Notes: generated from the letters alone by a model not told the origin. A DNA stretch of 64,000 nt from Actinophytocola sp044466355 (GCF_044466355.1 NZ_JBITMQ010000019.1:62001-126000); one strand, 5' to 3'; shown: positions 24,700-33,375, numbered from the stretch's first letter. Numbers and translations: made by a program.

Positions 24700-25344
24700 C
24701 TATTTGGACACCCAGACGATCTTCCGGTGGGTGTCCTCGTCCGCGAGGCGCGTGACGATGAAGTCGGCGAGGTCGGCCCGGGAGATCGTCGAGGAGTCCT
24801 TCATGGGTTCCTCGGCGTCCACGCGGTACTCGCCGGTGTGCTCACCGTCGGACAGCCGGGGCGGGCGGACCACCGTCCAGTCCACGTCGGCCTCGGCCAG
24901 CACCCGCTCCATCTCCAGCATGTCCTTGTACTGGTGCTTGAACATCCGCGCCACCACGAGCGCCATCACCAGCCGCTGACCGATGTTGACGTTCGGGTTG
25001 GGCTCGACGCCGTCCGCGGACAGCGCGATGATCCGGCGCGGGCCGCTCTCACCCATGGCCCGCACCATGTTCGCCACCCCGGCGGAGTACACGGTAGTGG
25101 GTTGCTTGCGGTCGGCGACCCCGAGCACCGAGATGATGGCGTCGCTGCCCGCGGTGGCCGTCGCGACCGACTCCGCGTCGAGCACGTCGCCGGGCACCAC
25201 GGTGAGCCCGTCGCGTTCACCGAGGGCGGCTTCCGCGGCCTGCGGGTTCCTGGCCACCGCGGTGACCTTGTGGCCCGCTGCGAGTGCCTGGTCGACGACC
25301 TGCTTGCCGGTGCCGCCGGTCGCGCCGAACACGGTCACCCTCAT
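24700..25344 (-). CDS. NAD(P)H-binding (NmrA/BVR-B-like) reductase
   Basis: A 214-residue atypical SDR. The N-terminus VTVFGATGGTGKQVVDQAL is the GxTGxxG dinucleotide motif, followed by VAR and a VVPGDVLDAESV segment. The classical YxxxK is absent. MFKHQYKDMLEMERVLAEADVDWTVVRPP is typical of the NAD(P)H-binding PF13460 group (flavin or quinone reductase-like). The start codon overlaps the stop of the upstream membrane protein (ATGA), and it lies 15 bp before the LLM gene, so all three are translated together. Likely a quinone or ketone reductase. Substrate unknown. Confidence 0.85.
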   Translation of the reverse strand: MRVTVFGATGGTGKQVVDQALAAGHKVTAVARNPQAAEAALGERDGLTVVPGDVLDAESVATATAGSDAIISVLGVADRKQPTTVYSAGVANMVRAMGESGPRRIIALSADGVEPNPNVNIGQRLVMALVVARMFKHQYKDMLEMERVLAEADVDWTVVRPPRLSDGEHTGEYRVDAEEPMKDSSTISRADLADFIVTRLADEDTHRKIVWVSK

Positions 25345-26054
25345 GACGTTTCCTCCTTGTCGGCCGCCTTGGCGGAGCCGTCGGTGAGCTGGCGGGGACG
25401 GGAGCCGCGGGCCAGCGTCACGCCGGCCGCGCCGCTCACGAGCAGCGACAGCAGGTGCCCGATGGGCAGCGCCACCATCGTCTGCTTCTTGAGCAGGGTC
25501 AGCGGCCCGAGGATGCCGAGCGGCGAGGCGACCAGCGAGGCGATCGCCACCGGCTTGGGCAGCTCCCCGGAACGCAGGCCCGCGATCCCCAGCGCCCCGG
25601 TCAGCAGGCCGAAACCGACGCCGTGCAGGTGGCCGCCGAGGTGGTAGGACACCTCGCGCAGGTCCTTCGTGGTCTGCAGGTGGTTGTCCTTGCTGGTCAG
25701 CAGCAGCGTCGAGGACGCGGACAGCATCTGCGTCGCGACCGCGAACCCGCCGCCGGTCAGCGCGGCGGCACGCAGCGCACCGGAGCCCTTGCCCGCCCGC
25801 TTCGCCAGGCCCGCGACCGTGCCGGTGAACCGGGCCAGCCCGGAGACGGACACGGCGTGCCCCAGCACGGAGAGCCGGGCCGCCGTGGTGGACTCGGTGA
25901 AGTACTTCTGGACCTCCTCCGGCGGGGTGCCGGGGCGCGGGTACTCCGACTTCTCGGTGGCCTTCGTCGCCGCGATGCCGCCGAAGAACCCGAGCCCGGC
26001 GAGCAGGCCACCGAGCGCGCCGCGTGCGCGGGTGTGGACCTGGGTGGACGTCAT
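25341..26054 (-). CDS. Small multi-helix membrane protein, family B of a paralogous pair
   Basis: A 237-residue membrane protein. It is clearly homologous to the product of 17406-18050: RPGTPPEEVQKYF here versus RPGSAPEDVRKWY there, and LHGVGFGLLTGALGIAGL followed by RSGELPKP versus the same block. About five hydrophobic helices are visible, and the C-terminal tail is charged. GAGGAG precedes ATG 26054. It is coupled to the NmrA-like reductase. Two such paralogues in one cluster, each near an esterase-fold gene, suggest a functional pair. The family has no name I can assign. Confidence 0.75.
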   Translation of the reverse strand: MTSTQVHTRARGALGGLLAGLGFFGGIAATKATEKSEYPRPGTPPEEVQKYFTESTTAARLSVLGHAVSVSGLARFTGTVAGLAKRAGKGSGALRAAALTGGGFAVATQMLSASSTLLLTSKDNHLQTTKDLREVSYHLGGHLHGVGFGLLTGALGIAGLRSGELPKPVAIASLVASPLGILGPLTLLKKQTMVALPIGHLLSLLVSGAAGVTLARGSRPRQLTDGSAKAADKEETS

Positions 26055-26146
26055 GATCAGCTCCTCATGGGTGGCTGTTGTGCAGCCGAGTGTCCTCGTG
26101 GTGGCGGGGAAAGAGCGGGAAAGCCCGTCCCCCGCGAGGTGTTCAC

Positions 26147-26189
26147 GACCGGCGGTGGAGCGGGCACCGAGCACGCCCCACCGCCGGTC
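26147..26189 (-). terminator. Hairpin terminator after exporter gene
   Basis: A perfect 12-bp stem (GACCGGCGGTGG at 26147-26158, complement at 26178-26189) lies three bases after the stop of the exporter transcribed leftwards from 27860. It probably separates the exporter transcript from the downstream membrane protein operon. Confidence 0.7.
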
Positions 26190-26192
26190 GCG

Positions 26193-27860
26193 TCAGGCGG
26201 GTTCGACCTTCGCGACCATCGCCGTCGGGGCGGCCTGCGCGTCGGCCGGCGCGCCTGCCGGTGCCTCGTCGGCGGGTGCGCCGCCGTGGCCACCGTGCCC
26301 GTGCCCGTGGCCGCCGTCGCGCAGCTTGGTGTTGGGCAGGAACCAGCACAGGACGAACGCCAGCAGCATCAGCGGCACGGCCACCAGGAACACGTTCTGC
26401 ATGGCGTCGGCGAACATCCGCACGACCTGGGCGTGCGCCTCCGGCGCCGTCTCCGCCAGCGACCGGATCGCCGCCGGGTCCTCGTAGACCACGGCGGAGC
26501 CGTCCGGCAGCTGCGCCAGCACCTCGGGGTCGAGCCGGGCCGACCCGGACACCAGCTGGGCCGCCAGGATCGCACCGAACGCGGCGGTGCCGATGGCCGA
26601 GCCGATGACCCGGAAGTAGTTGGCCTGCGCGGTGATCGTGCCGATGTCCCGGCCGCTGACGCTGTTCTGCACACTGACGATCAGCTTCGAGATCACCATG
26701 CCCATGCCGATGCCCATCACCGCCAGGTAGCACCACAGCTGCCAGGCCGGGGTGTTCTCGTCCAGCAGCGAGAACAGGTACAGCCCGACCGTCATGATGC
26801 CGACGCCGCCGATGACGATGACCTTCATCCGGCCGAGCACCACCGCGATGAGCCACCCGCTCGCCCCGGACCCGATCATCACCGCCACCATCAGCGGCAC
26901 GATGTTGAGCCCGGCGGTCGTGGGATCGTTGCCCCGCACCACCTGCAGGTAGATCGGGACGAAGAAGTACGCGCCGATGGTGGCGAGGCCGATGACGAAC
27001 GTGATCACCAGCGCCAGGCTGATCTCCGGCTTGCGGAACAGGGACAGCGGGATGATCGGTTCCTTGGCCCGCCGTTCCCACAGGATCAGCGCCACGACGA
27101 GCAGCGCGGTGCCCGCCATCAGGCCGATCATCGGCGCGGAGCCCCACTCGTAGGTGCTGCCGCCCCAGATCGTGATCAGGACGAGGGCGGACACCGACGC
27201 CACCAGCAGCATCGCGCCGAGGTAGTCCACCGACGCCTCACGCCGGGTGGCGGGCAGCTTCAGCAGGGCGCCGAGCGCGATGACGGCCGCGATGCCGATC
27301 GGCACGTTGATCAGGAAGCACCAGCGCCACGACAGGTACTCGGTCAGCGCGCCACCGGCCAGCGGGCCCAGCAGCGACGCGAGCGCGTACATCGCGCCGA
27401 CCAGCCCCTGGACGCGACCGAGCTGGCGCGGCGGGACGACCGTGGCGGCGATGGTGAACGCGATGACCACCAGCCCGCCCGCGCCGATGCCCTGCACCGC
27501 GCGGAAGATGACCAGCTGGGTCATGTCCTGCGCGATCCCGACGAGCAGCGAGCCGACGGTGAAGATGCCGATGGCCGCCATGTAGACCCGTTTCGGGCCG
27601 TACAGGTCGGCGAGCTTGCCGTACAACGCCATCGACGCGGTCGACGCGAGCAGGTAGGACGTGACGACCAGCGAGAAGCTGTCCAGCTGCCCGAAGTCGC
27701 CCACCATCGTGGGCAGCGCGGTGCCGACCAGCGTCTGGTCGAGGGCGGACAACAGCTGCCCGGTCAGCAACACCGTCAGCACGGTGCGGAACTGCAGCGG
27801 GGACAGGCCCGAGGACGGCCCTGCCTCCTGCCCGGTCCCGGCTGAGGTCTGTTCGGACAT
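26193..27860 (-). CDS. DHA2-family MFS exporter with His-rich tail
   Basis: A 555-residue 14-helix drug:H+ antiporter. Motifs seen are LLSALDQTLVGTALPTMVG (motif D1), KLADLYGPKRVYMAAIGIF (motif A) and GLVGAMYALASLLGPLAGG (motif C region). After the last helix comes a cytoplasmic tail with GGHGHGHGGHGG and then Ala/Pro-rich residues, suggesting metal binding or a linker. It is the second exporter of the cluster and lies downstream of the two-component genes on the same strand (18 bp after the small secreted protein), so its expression is probably under that system. Substrate unknown. Confidence 0.9.
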   Translation of the reverse strand: MSEQTSAGTGQEAGPSSGLSPLQFRTVLTVLLTGQLLSALDQTLVGTALPTMVGDFGQLDSFSLVVTSYLLASTASMALYGKLADLYGPKRVYMAAIGIFTVGSLLVGIAQDMTQLVIFRAVQGIGAGGLVVIAFTIAATVVPPRQLGRVQGLVGAMYALASLLGPLAGGALTEYLSWRWCFLINVPIGIAAVIALGALLKLPATRREASVDYLGAMLLVASVSALVLITIWGGSTYEWGSAPMIGLMAGTALLVVALILWERRAKEPIIPLSLFRKPEISLALVITFVIGLATIGAYFFVPIYLQVVRGNDPTTAGLNIVPLMVAVMIGSGASGWLIAVVLGRMKVIVIGGVGIMTVGLYLFSLLDENTPAWQLWCYLAVMGIGMGMVISKLIVSVQNSVSGRDIGTITAQANYFRVIGSAIGTAAFGAILAAQLVSGSARLDPEVLAQLPDGSAVVYEDPAAIRSLAETAPEAHAQVVRMFADAMQNVFLVAVPLMLLAFVLCWFLPNTKLRDGGHGHGHGGHGGAPADEAPAGAPADAQAAPTAMVAKVEPA

Positions 27861-27878
27861 CGATACTCCTTTGTGGAT

Positions 27879-28316
27879 TCAGCCGACCCGGGTGAGCTGG
27901 AAGTCGCCGTAGTAGTACCAACCCGGCGCCGCCCACGGGACGCGCTCGCGGCCGGAGAAGGTGGACACGGCTTCGCCAGAGCAGGTCGCGGCGGTCGTGT
28001 TGTAGTAGTGCCAGTAATCGAGTTCCGTCACGCCGTACCAGTCGAGGGTGCCGGAGTTGATCGCGGTGTACTCGTCACGCGGCGCATAGGTCTCGCCGCC
28101 GTTCGTGGTCTGGACCGTCAGGCCGTTGGGGCCACCGAGATCGACCACGACCCGGAGCTTGGACGTCGAGTCGAACTGCTCGTAGTACACGGAGCCCGTG
28201 AAGGTGCCGACCCACTGGTCGGCGGTCGTGCCGCAGGTCGTCTCCGCGGCGGCTTGCGGAGCGGCGCACAGTGCGGCGGTCACGGCGGCGGCGACGGCAA
28301 TTTGCTTGGCTCGCAT
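27879..28316 (-). CDS. Small secreted protein of unknown function
   Basis: A 145-residue protein with a signal peptide (KQIAVAAAVTAALCAAPQAA, cleavage before AETTCG). The mature part is rich in Tyr, Trp, Thr and Gly (e.g. LDWYGVTELDYWHYYN) and has two cysteines (in ETTCGTT and AATCSGE) that may form a disulfide. A beta-sandwich is likely. No domain is recognised. It lies 15 bp after the response regulator and 18 bp before the exporter, so it belongs to the two-component operon. It might sense or bind the exported product or an envelope stress. This is only a suggestion. Confidence 0.75.
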   Translation of the reverse strand: MRAKQIAVAAAVTAALCAAPQAAAETTCGTTADQWVGTFTGSVYYEQFDSTSKLRVVVDLGGPNGLTVQTTNGGETYAPRDEYTAINSGTLDWYGVTELDYWHYYNTTAATCSGEAVSTFSGRERVPWAAPGWYYYGDFQLTRVG

Positions 28317-28331
28317 GGCAATCCTCTGTGG

Positions 28332-29003
28332 TCAGTGGCCGAGTCCGGCGCGGCGCGCCTGGACGGCCGCCTCGGTCCGGTCGGCGATCTGGAGCTTCGC
28401 GAAGATCCGCGACAGGTAGTTGCGCACCGTCTTGATGGACAGCCCGAGCCTGCGGGCGATCGTGGCGTTGCCGAGGCCGTCGGCCACCAGTTCGAGCACG
28501 GCCCGCTCGCGGTCGGTCAGCTCCGGGAACGGCTTGCTCAGCTCACGCGGCTTGTTCAGGTAGTCCAGCGCCCACGACGCGACCTCGGCGCCGAAGACCA
28601 CGCCGCCGCGGCGGACGGTGCCGATCGCCTGCTCGATGTCGCCGGTGCTCGCGCCCTTCACGAGGTAGCCGCGGGCACCGGCGCGGACCGCGGACAGGAA
28701 CGTGTCCCGGTCCTCGAGCATGCTGAGCATGATCACCGAGATCTCCGGGTACCGCGGCGTGATCGTCCTGGTCACCTCGATGCCGCTGGTGCCGGGCATG
28801 TTCACGTCCATCAGCACGAGATGCGGGCGCAGCCGGTAGATCTCGGACAGGGTCTCCTTGCCGGTCCGCGCCTCGCCGACCACCTCGACGGAGCTGATCA
28901 GCTCGAGCAGCATCCGCAGCCCGGACAGGTACACCGGGTGGTCGTCGGCGATGAGGACGCGGGTGGTCTCCGGTGGCGCGTCGAGTTCGAGGTTCGCGGT
29001 CAC
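28332..29003 (-). CDS. NarL/FixJ-type response regulator
   Basis: A 223-residue regulator. The receiver domain has acidic pair IADDHP, phospho-acceptor Asp in LVLMDVNMPG, Thr/Ser in VIMLSM and Lys in YLVKGA. The C-terminal LuxR HTH is ELTDRERAVLELVADGLGN followed by IARRLGLSIKTVRNYLSRIF. GTG 29003 is chosen because a GGTAGG-like site precedes it, the kinase stops seven bases upstream, and the receiver fold begins soon after. A longer reading to 29096 is only an overlap with the kinase frame. It probably controls the downstream secreted protein and exporter. Confidence 0.93.
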   Translation of the reverse strand: MTANLELDAPPETTRVLIADDHPVYLSGLRMLLELISSVEVVGEARTGKETLSEIYRLRPHLVLMDVNMPGTSGIEVTRTITPRYPEISVIMLSMLEDRDTFLSAVRAGARGYLVKGASTGDIEQAIGTVRRGGVVFGAEVASWALDYLNKPRELSKPFPELTDRERAVLELVADGLGNATIARRLGLSIKTVRNYLSRIFAKLQIADRTEAAVQARRAGLGH

Positions 29004-29010
29004 GGTTGGC

Positions 29011-29760
29011 CTACCGTTCTGTCGGCGGGTGGGGGGCGTGGCACCCGAGTCCCGGGTCGCGGGCGGGCAGGTGGGCGGTGACCGCGACACCGGCACCGGG
29101 TGCGCCGTCGGTGACCTCGCACCACCCGCCGAGCTCGGCCGCCCTGCTGCCCATGGAGGTGAGCCCGATGCCGCGCCGGGAGAGGCCGACGCGGCCGATC
29201 CCGTCGTCCACGATGGACAGTTGGAGGACGCCGTCCACGACGCGGACGCCGATCCGGCAGTTGCGTGCCTTGGCGTGCTTGACCACGTTGGTCAGCGCTT
29301 CCTTGGCGATCCAGAAGACCGCCACCTGGACGCTGCGGTCGACCTCGCGGTCGAGTTCGTGTTCCGCGCCGAGGTCGGTCGTGATCGCGAGGGTCTCGCC
29401 GGTGGCCCTGCTCATCCGCGCCGCCAGCGCGCGCAGTGCGCCCGCGAGGCCGCGGCCCTCCAGCTCGGCCGGGCTCTGGTCGGCCAGCACCCGGCGGAAC
29501 TCGGTCATGAACGCGGCCGCCTCGTGGCGCAGGTCGCGCAGCATCTCCTGGGCGGCGGACTGGTTCGCGGTGAGCAGTTCGGCGAGGATGTCGGCCCGGA
29601 GCATGATCCCGGCCAGACCGGGACCGAGGCCGTCGTGCAGGTTCCGCTGCAGCCGGACCATCTCCTGGTAGTGCGCACACGTACCGGTTGAGCATGCGCT
29701 CGTCATGTCGGCATGCGATGTTGTCGCGTGACCTTGTTCCACGGTGACTGCGCGGGGCAC
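29011..29760 (-). CDS. Soluble NarL-partner histidine kinase (HPK7)
   Basis: A 249-residue kinase with no membrane segment. The HisKA_3 phospho-acceptor His lies in RNLHDGLGPGLAG. The ATPase domain has EALTNVVKHAKA (N box), DDGIGR and RGIGLTSMGSRAAELGG (G boxes). The N-terminal 30 residues include CSTGTCAH, two Cys that could bind a metal or sense redox. GTG 29760 has GGAGG six bases upstream. Being soluble, it must sense an internal signal or partner protein. It is cotranscribed with the regulator, and the ATP-grasp-like protein lies 109 bp upstream on the same strand. Confidence 0.9.
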   Translation of the reverse strand: MPRAVTVEQGHATTSHADMTSACSTGTCAHYQEMVRLQRNLHDGLGPGLAGIMLRADILAELLTANQSAAQEMLRDLRHEAAAFMTEFRRVLADQSPAELEGRGLAGALRALAARMSRATGETLAITTDLGAEHELDREVDRSVQVAVFWIAKEALTNVVKHAKARNCRIGVRVVDGVLQLSIVDDGIGRVGLSRRGIGLTSMGSRAAELGGWCEVTDGAPGAGVAVTAHLPARDPGLGCHAPHPPTER

Positions 29761-29869
29761 GGTGACCTCCGAGACCTCCGACGACTGGTGACTTGGCTTG
29801 TCCCGTCATGGTTGGCCGGTGGGCTGGAAGTCATCTCGAAACGGGAGCAGCGCCCATTCGAGTGGGACG

Positions 29870-30757
29870 TCACTCTCTTGTCGGGCGGCAGCGCAGCACC
29901 ACCGGCCCGCGCGGTCCCACCGCGATGTCCAGCGACAGCGAGCGGCCCGTGGCCACCGCGGCGTCGCGGGACACCGTGGCGAGCCTGCGGACGGTCTCCA
30001 GCGCGAGCGAGTAGCGGTCGCTGCAGCGCACCGGCAGGCGCACCGTGCGGGTGCCGCCGGGCGCGACGACGTGCGCGGTCGGTTTCCACGCGAGTTTCTC
30101 GGAAACGGGCCCGTCGACCGGGACCTCGAAGGTGTCCGCGGGCGAGCTCGTCTCGGTGACGCCCCAGCGGCAGTCGACCAGCACCGGTCTGTGGCGTGCC
30201 GGGCTCGCGTGCACCACGGCGGACGCGCCCGCCGGCACGAACGGCTGGAGCAGCAGCACACAGTTGCCGTGTGCGGTCACCAGCCCGCAGCGCCGGGCCG
30301 CGACGACACATTCGACGACCGCTTCCGGCAGCGCCTCGAGATGCTGGTTGTACATGGCGAGCCTGGCCGCCGTGCCGGGGTGGACCGGTCGCGGGCTCGC
30401 CACCCCCAGCGTCAGCGAACCGGCCTGCGCCGGCTTCCCGGCGAGCATCCCGTGCGCCGCGGGCAGCACCTGGTCGACCACAGAGAACACCGGGACGTCC
30501 GGCGCCACCACGATCACCGCGGTCGGCCCGGTCGGCAGCCTGTCGAGCAGGCTCGCGGTCACCGCGACCTCGGCGCCGACGGTGGCGTGCCTGCCCGCCA
30601 TCCAGCGGCGCAGCGGCAACACCCGCGCGCCGAGCCGTAGCCCCCGCTGTTCGGCCGGGGCACCGGCCAGCACGAAGATGTCCGGGTCACCGTCGGGCCC
30701 GGTGACAGCTCTCGGCTCGTTCGGCCACCCCTCGGGGGCCCGCGTCTCGGACTGCAC
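29870..30757 (-). CDS. Truncated PEP-synthase/PPDK N-domain-like protein
   Basis: A 295-residue protein whose C-terminal half follows the order of the PPDK_N ATP-grasp domain. LLLQPFVPAGASAVVHA matches the V-Q-x-M-V...G-V-x-F-T strand. VDCRWGVTETSSPADTFEV matches E-A-x-x-G-L-G-E...V-T-P-D-x-Y. The end SLSLDIAVGPRGPVVLRCRP matches P-Q-D-I-E-W...L-x-x-L-Q-S-R-P. The N-terminal ATP-binding subdomain and the phospho-His swivel domain are missing. In their place is about 130 residues of unknown fold. Key Glu and Gln residues are replaced. Probably not an active dikinase. It may bind a nucleotide or product. GAGGA precedes GTG 30757. Confidence 0.6.
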   Translation of the reverse strand: MQSETRAPEGWPNEPRAVTGPDGDPDIFVLAGAPAEQRGLRLGARVLPLRRWMAGRHATVGAEVAVTASLLDRLPTGPTAVIVVAPDVPVFSVVDQVLPAAHGMLAGKPAQAGSLTLGVASPRPVHPGTAARLAMYNQHLEALPEAVVECVVAARRCGLVTAHGNCVLLLQPFVPAGASAVVHASPARHRPVLVDCRWGVTETSSPADTFEVPVDGPVSEKLAWKPTAHVVAPGGTRTVRLPVRCSDRYSLALETVRRLATVSRDAAVATGRSLSLDIAVGPRGPVVLRCRPTRE

Positions 30758-30872
30758 GACGGTTCCTCGTCTCCTGCCGACCCCCTGCTGGTCACGTCAA
30801 GCTAGGAAAACGGGCACGAGAACCGGGCAACGATCGGTCGAGAACCGCTCGGGAGGAACCGGACAGACCGGC

Positions 30873-32879
30873 CTAGCCGGGCGACCGCTGCGCGGTGTTG
30901 CGCCACCACGTGGTGGCGATCGCCCCGGCCAGCGCGACCTGCCGCAACAACGCGGGCACGTGGTGCCTCGGCTCGCCGACGCCGTCGTCGGTCTCCTCGA
31001 CCAGGTCGGCGTCGACCAGCTCGTCGAGCACCGTCTCGACCGCCGACACGCTCATGGTGACCCGCTCCGCGAGCTCCGCCGCGGTGAGCGGCTCACCGTG
31101 CGCGGCGGCCAGCCTGCGGAACACCCAGCGCTGCTGGGCCGCGAGCGTCTGGTAGGCCTCGGTGAGCCGGTCCTGCACGTCGAAACCGGCGTAGCTCAGC
31201 TCGGTCATCCGGTTGCTCTCGTCGGAGATCCTCCCGACCATCCGGGACAGTCGCCATCCCGGCCGGGCCGCGAGCTTCGCGCCGACCGCCCGCAGCGCCA
31301 GCGGCAGCCGGTCCGACAGTTCCGCGAGCCGCTCCGCCGCGTCCAGTTCCTGGCTCACCCGCTGCTCGCCGACCGTGTTGGCGAGCAGCCGCACCGACTC
31401 CGCGAGCGACAGCACGGGCAGCCGCAGCCGGACCACGCCGGACAACCCCGCCACCGGAACCCGGCTGGCGATCACGACCGCGCTGCCGGAACCCGTCGGG
31501 ACCAGGTGGCGCAGCGTGCCCGCGTCCGACGCGTTGTCCAGCACCACGAGCAGCCGCCGGTCGGCGGTCCAGCTCCGGAACATCAGCGCCGCCTCGGCCA
31601 CCGACTGCGGGATGTCCACCTCGTCGGCGCCGATGGCCTTGAGCATGCGGACGAGCACGTGCCTCGTGGGCATCGGGCGCAGGTCGTCACCGGTGAGGTC
31701 GACGTACAGCTGCCCGTCCGGGAAGTGGCCGCGCACGGTGCGCGCCGCGTGGGTGATGAACGCGCTCTTGCCGACACCGGGCCTGCCGACCACGTTGACG
31801 ACCTGCAGCCCCTGGACGTCCGGCCCGGTGAGCAGCCCGACGAACCGGTCCGTCTCCCGCTGCCTGCCGACGAAGTCCGGGACCTCCGGGGGGAGCTGGG
31901 CGGGCGTCGAATGTCCGACGTGGAGGGTCAGCGTCGGCGGCGCCTCGCTCGGTTCCGATGTGGACAGTTCGGGCAGGTCGAGCTCGGGGTCGGCCTCGAG
32001 CATCAGCTGGTGCAGCCGTTGCAGCTCCTGTGCGGGGTCCAGGCCCAGTTCGTCGACGAGCGCGGCGCGGATGCGCTGGTACACGCCGAGCGCGTCGGCC
32101 CGCCTTCCGCTGCGGTACAGCGCGATCATCAGTTTGGCGGAGAAGTCCTCGCGGGTGGGCTCGGCGTTCACCAGGCTGGTGAGCTCGCCGACGATCTCCT
32201 GGTGCCTGCCGAGCTGCAGGTCCGCCTCGATGCGCAGGGCCAGCACCGTACGGCGCAGCTCCTCGAGGCGGGTGGCGTGCGAGTACAGCAGCGGTCCGGT
32301 CGCCACGTCCTCCAGACAGCCACCGCGCCACAACGCCAGCGCCTCGCGGAAGGTCTCGGACGCGGCCGACGTCCGCTGGGCGAGCAACTCCTGACGACCG
32401 CGGCGGACGAGCGTCTCGAACCGGTTGGCGTCGATGTCGCAGAGGTCGGGCAGCTGCAGGATGTAGCCGCCGGGGTGGCTGAGCAGCGTCGGCGCGGGGT
32501 CACCGCCTGCCTGCGCGGGCCGGTCGTCGAGCCGCAGCAGCTTGCGCAGCTGGTAGATGTAGGTCTGCACCGTCGTGAGCGCACTCGGCGGCGGGGACTC
32601 CTCCCACAGCTCCTCCACGAGCTGGTCGACCCTGGTGACCGAGTTGGCCTGGACCGCGAGCAGGGCCAGCACCTTGCGGAGCTTGGGCGCCGACGGGGTG
32701 ATGTGCTTGCCACCCCGCGAGAGCGACAGCGGACCGAGCAACGCTATCTTGAGCGTGTGGTCGGTCGCCTGGGCCGGCACCCAGCTCGACGTCGCGGGGG
32801 CCGCCGTGTCGACCACGTCGTCCTGCGACATCGATAACAGTGGCTGGGCGGCTGCTGCTCCGGTTTGACGATTCTGCAT
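30873..32879 (-). CDS. SARP-family regulator with NB-ARC domain (AfsR-like)
   Basis: A 668-residue activator. After a roughly 40-residue flexible N-terminus come an OmpR-type winged helix (LKIALLGPLSLSRGG to the LRKLLR helix) and a bacterial transcriptional activation domain (about residues 145-290). An NB-ARC ATPase has its P-loop GRPGVGKS near residues 364-371 and Walker B LLVVLDNASDA. The C-terminal winged helix contains LTAAELAERVTMSVSAVETVL. TPR repeats of full AfsR proteins are absent. ATG 32879 has GGGAG upstream. SARPs activate polyketide clusters by binding direct repeats near -35, so this is the likely pathway activator. It marks the right edge of the cluster. Confidence 0.9.
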   Translation of the reverse strand: MQNRQTGAAAAQPLLSMSQDDVVDTAAPATSSWVPAQATDHTLKIALLGPLSLSRGGKHITPSAPKLRKVLALLAVQANSVTRVDQLVEELWEESPPPSALTTVQTYIYQLRKLLRLDDRPAQAGGDPAPTLLSHPGGYILQLPDLCDIDANRFETLVRRGRQELLAQRTSAASETFREALALWRGGCLEDVATGPLLYSHATRLEELRRTVLALRIEADLQLGRHQEIVGELTSLVNAEPTREDFSAKLMIALYRSGRRADALGVYQRIRAALVDELGLDPAQELQRLHQLMLEADPELDLPELSTSEPSEAPPTLTLHVGHSTPAQLPPEVPDFVGRQRETDRFVGLLTGPDVQGLQVVNVVGRPGVGKSAFITHAARTVRGHFPDGQLYVDLTGDDLRPMPTRHVLVRMLKAIGADEVDIPQSVAEAALMFRSWTADRRLLVVLDNASDAGTLRHLVPTGSGSAVVIASRVPVAGLSGVVRLRLPVLSLAESVRLLANTVGEQRVSQELDAAERLAELSDRLPLALRAVGAKLAARPGWRLSRMVGRISDESNRMTELSYAGFDVQDRLTEAYQTLAAQQRWVFRRLAAAHGEPLTAAELAERVTMSVSAVETVLDELVDADLVEETDDGVGEPRHHVPALLRQVALAGAIATTWWRNTAQRSPG

Positions 32880-33037
32880 GGAAACTCCCAGACTGAGCTT
32901 TCCCGGTCGGCGAGAACGAACGGCTTTCCGCACGCTTCTTGGGTAAACGAGCTCATCCCCGACGACTCATGGTTACACCGCTCCGGGTCGTCACCGGCGA
33001 TCGTCAGCGATCTTCGACTCCCCTTCGACCCGCCTGC

Positions 33038-33264
33038 TAAGTGGTCGGATTCGGAAGTTCTTCGGGGGCTGAGGCGCGTTCGGGGTTGGCTGGCCGCGTG
33101 ACCCGGTTCGGTGTCTCGAAAGTGCCCTTCGAGACGTTCGATGACCCCATGGCGCCCTTCGAGACATCAGCCACGTCCCGAGGGGCACCTTCGAGACATC
33201 GGCGCCGGACCCGCCACGCCGACGTCGCCGCCAACCCCCGAAAGACTTCCGAAACCGACCACTA
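33038..33264. repeat. Palindromic intergenic element with internal CTTCGAGAC repeats
   Basis: In the 495-bp gap between the divergent SARP and PfkB genes, 33038-33066 is an imperfect inverted copy of 33235-33264 (TAGTGGTCGG / CCGACCACTA with GGAAGT and TTCGGGGG). Between the arms, CCCTTCGAGAC-type units occur around 33125, 33155 and 33188, and TCTCGAAAGTGCCCTTC at 33114-33130. The latter matches CCCGAAAGTGCCCTTC inside the larger mosaic near 8685. No gene is credible here. The flanks should hold the SARP and PfkB promoters. Confidence 0.75.
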
Positions 33265-33375
33265 AGCCGTCCTGTCCAGCGTTCTCAGCTGGTTCTCGAG
33301 GCACTCTTGAGTTCGCGCTCGCAGCCTGTGCTGGCGACGCCCATCCGGCGGAGCGGTGGCGGAAGGAGCAGTGCG

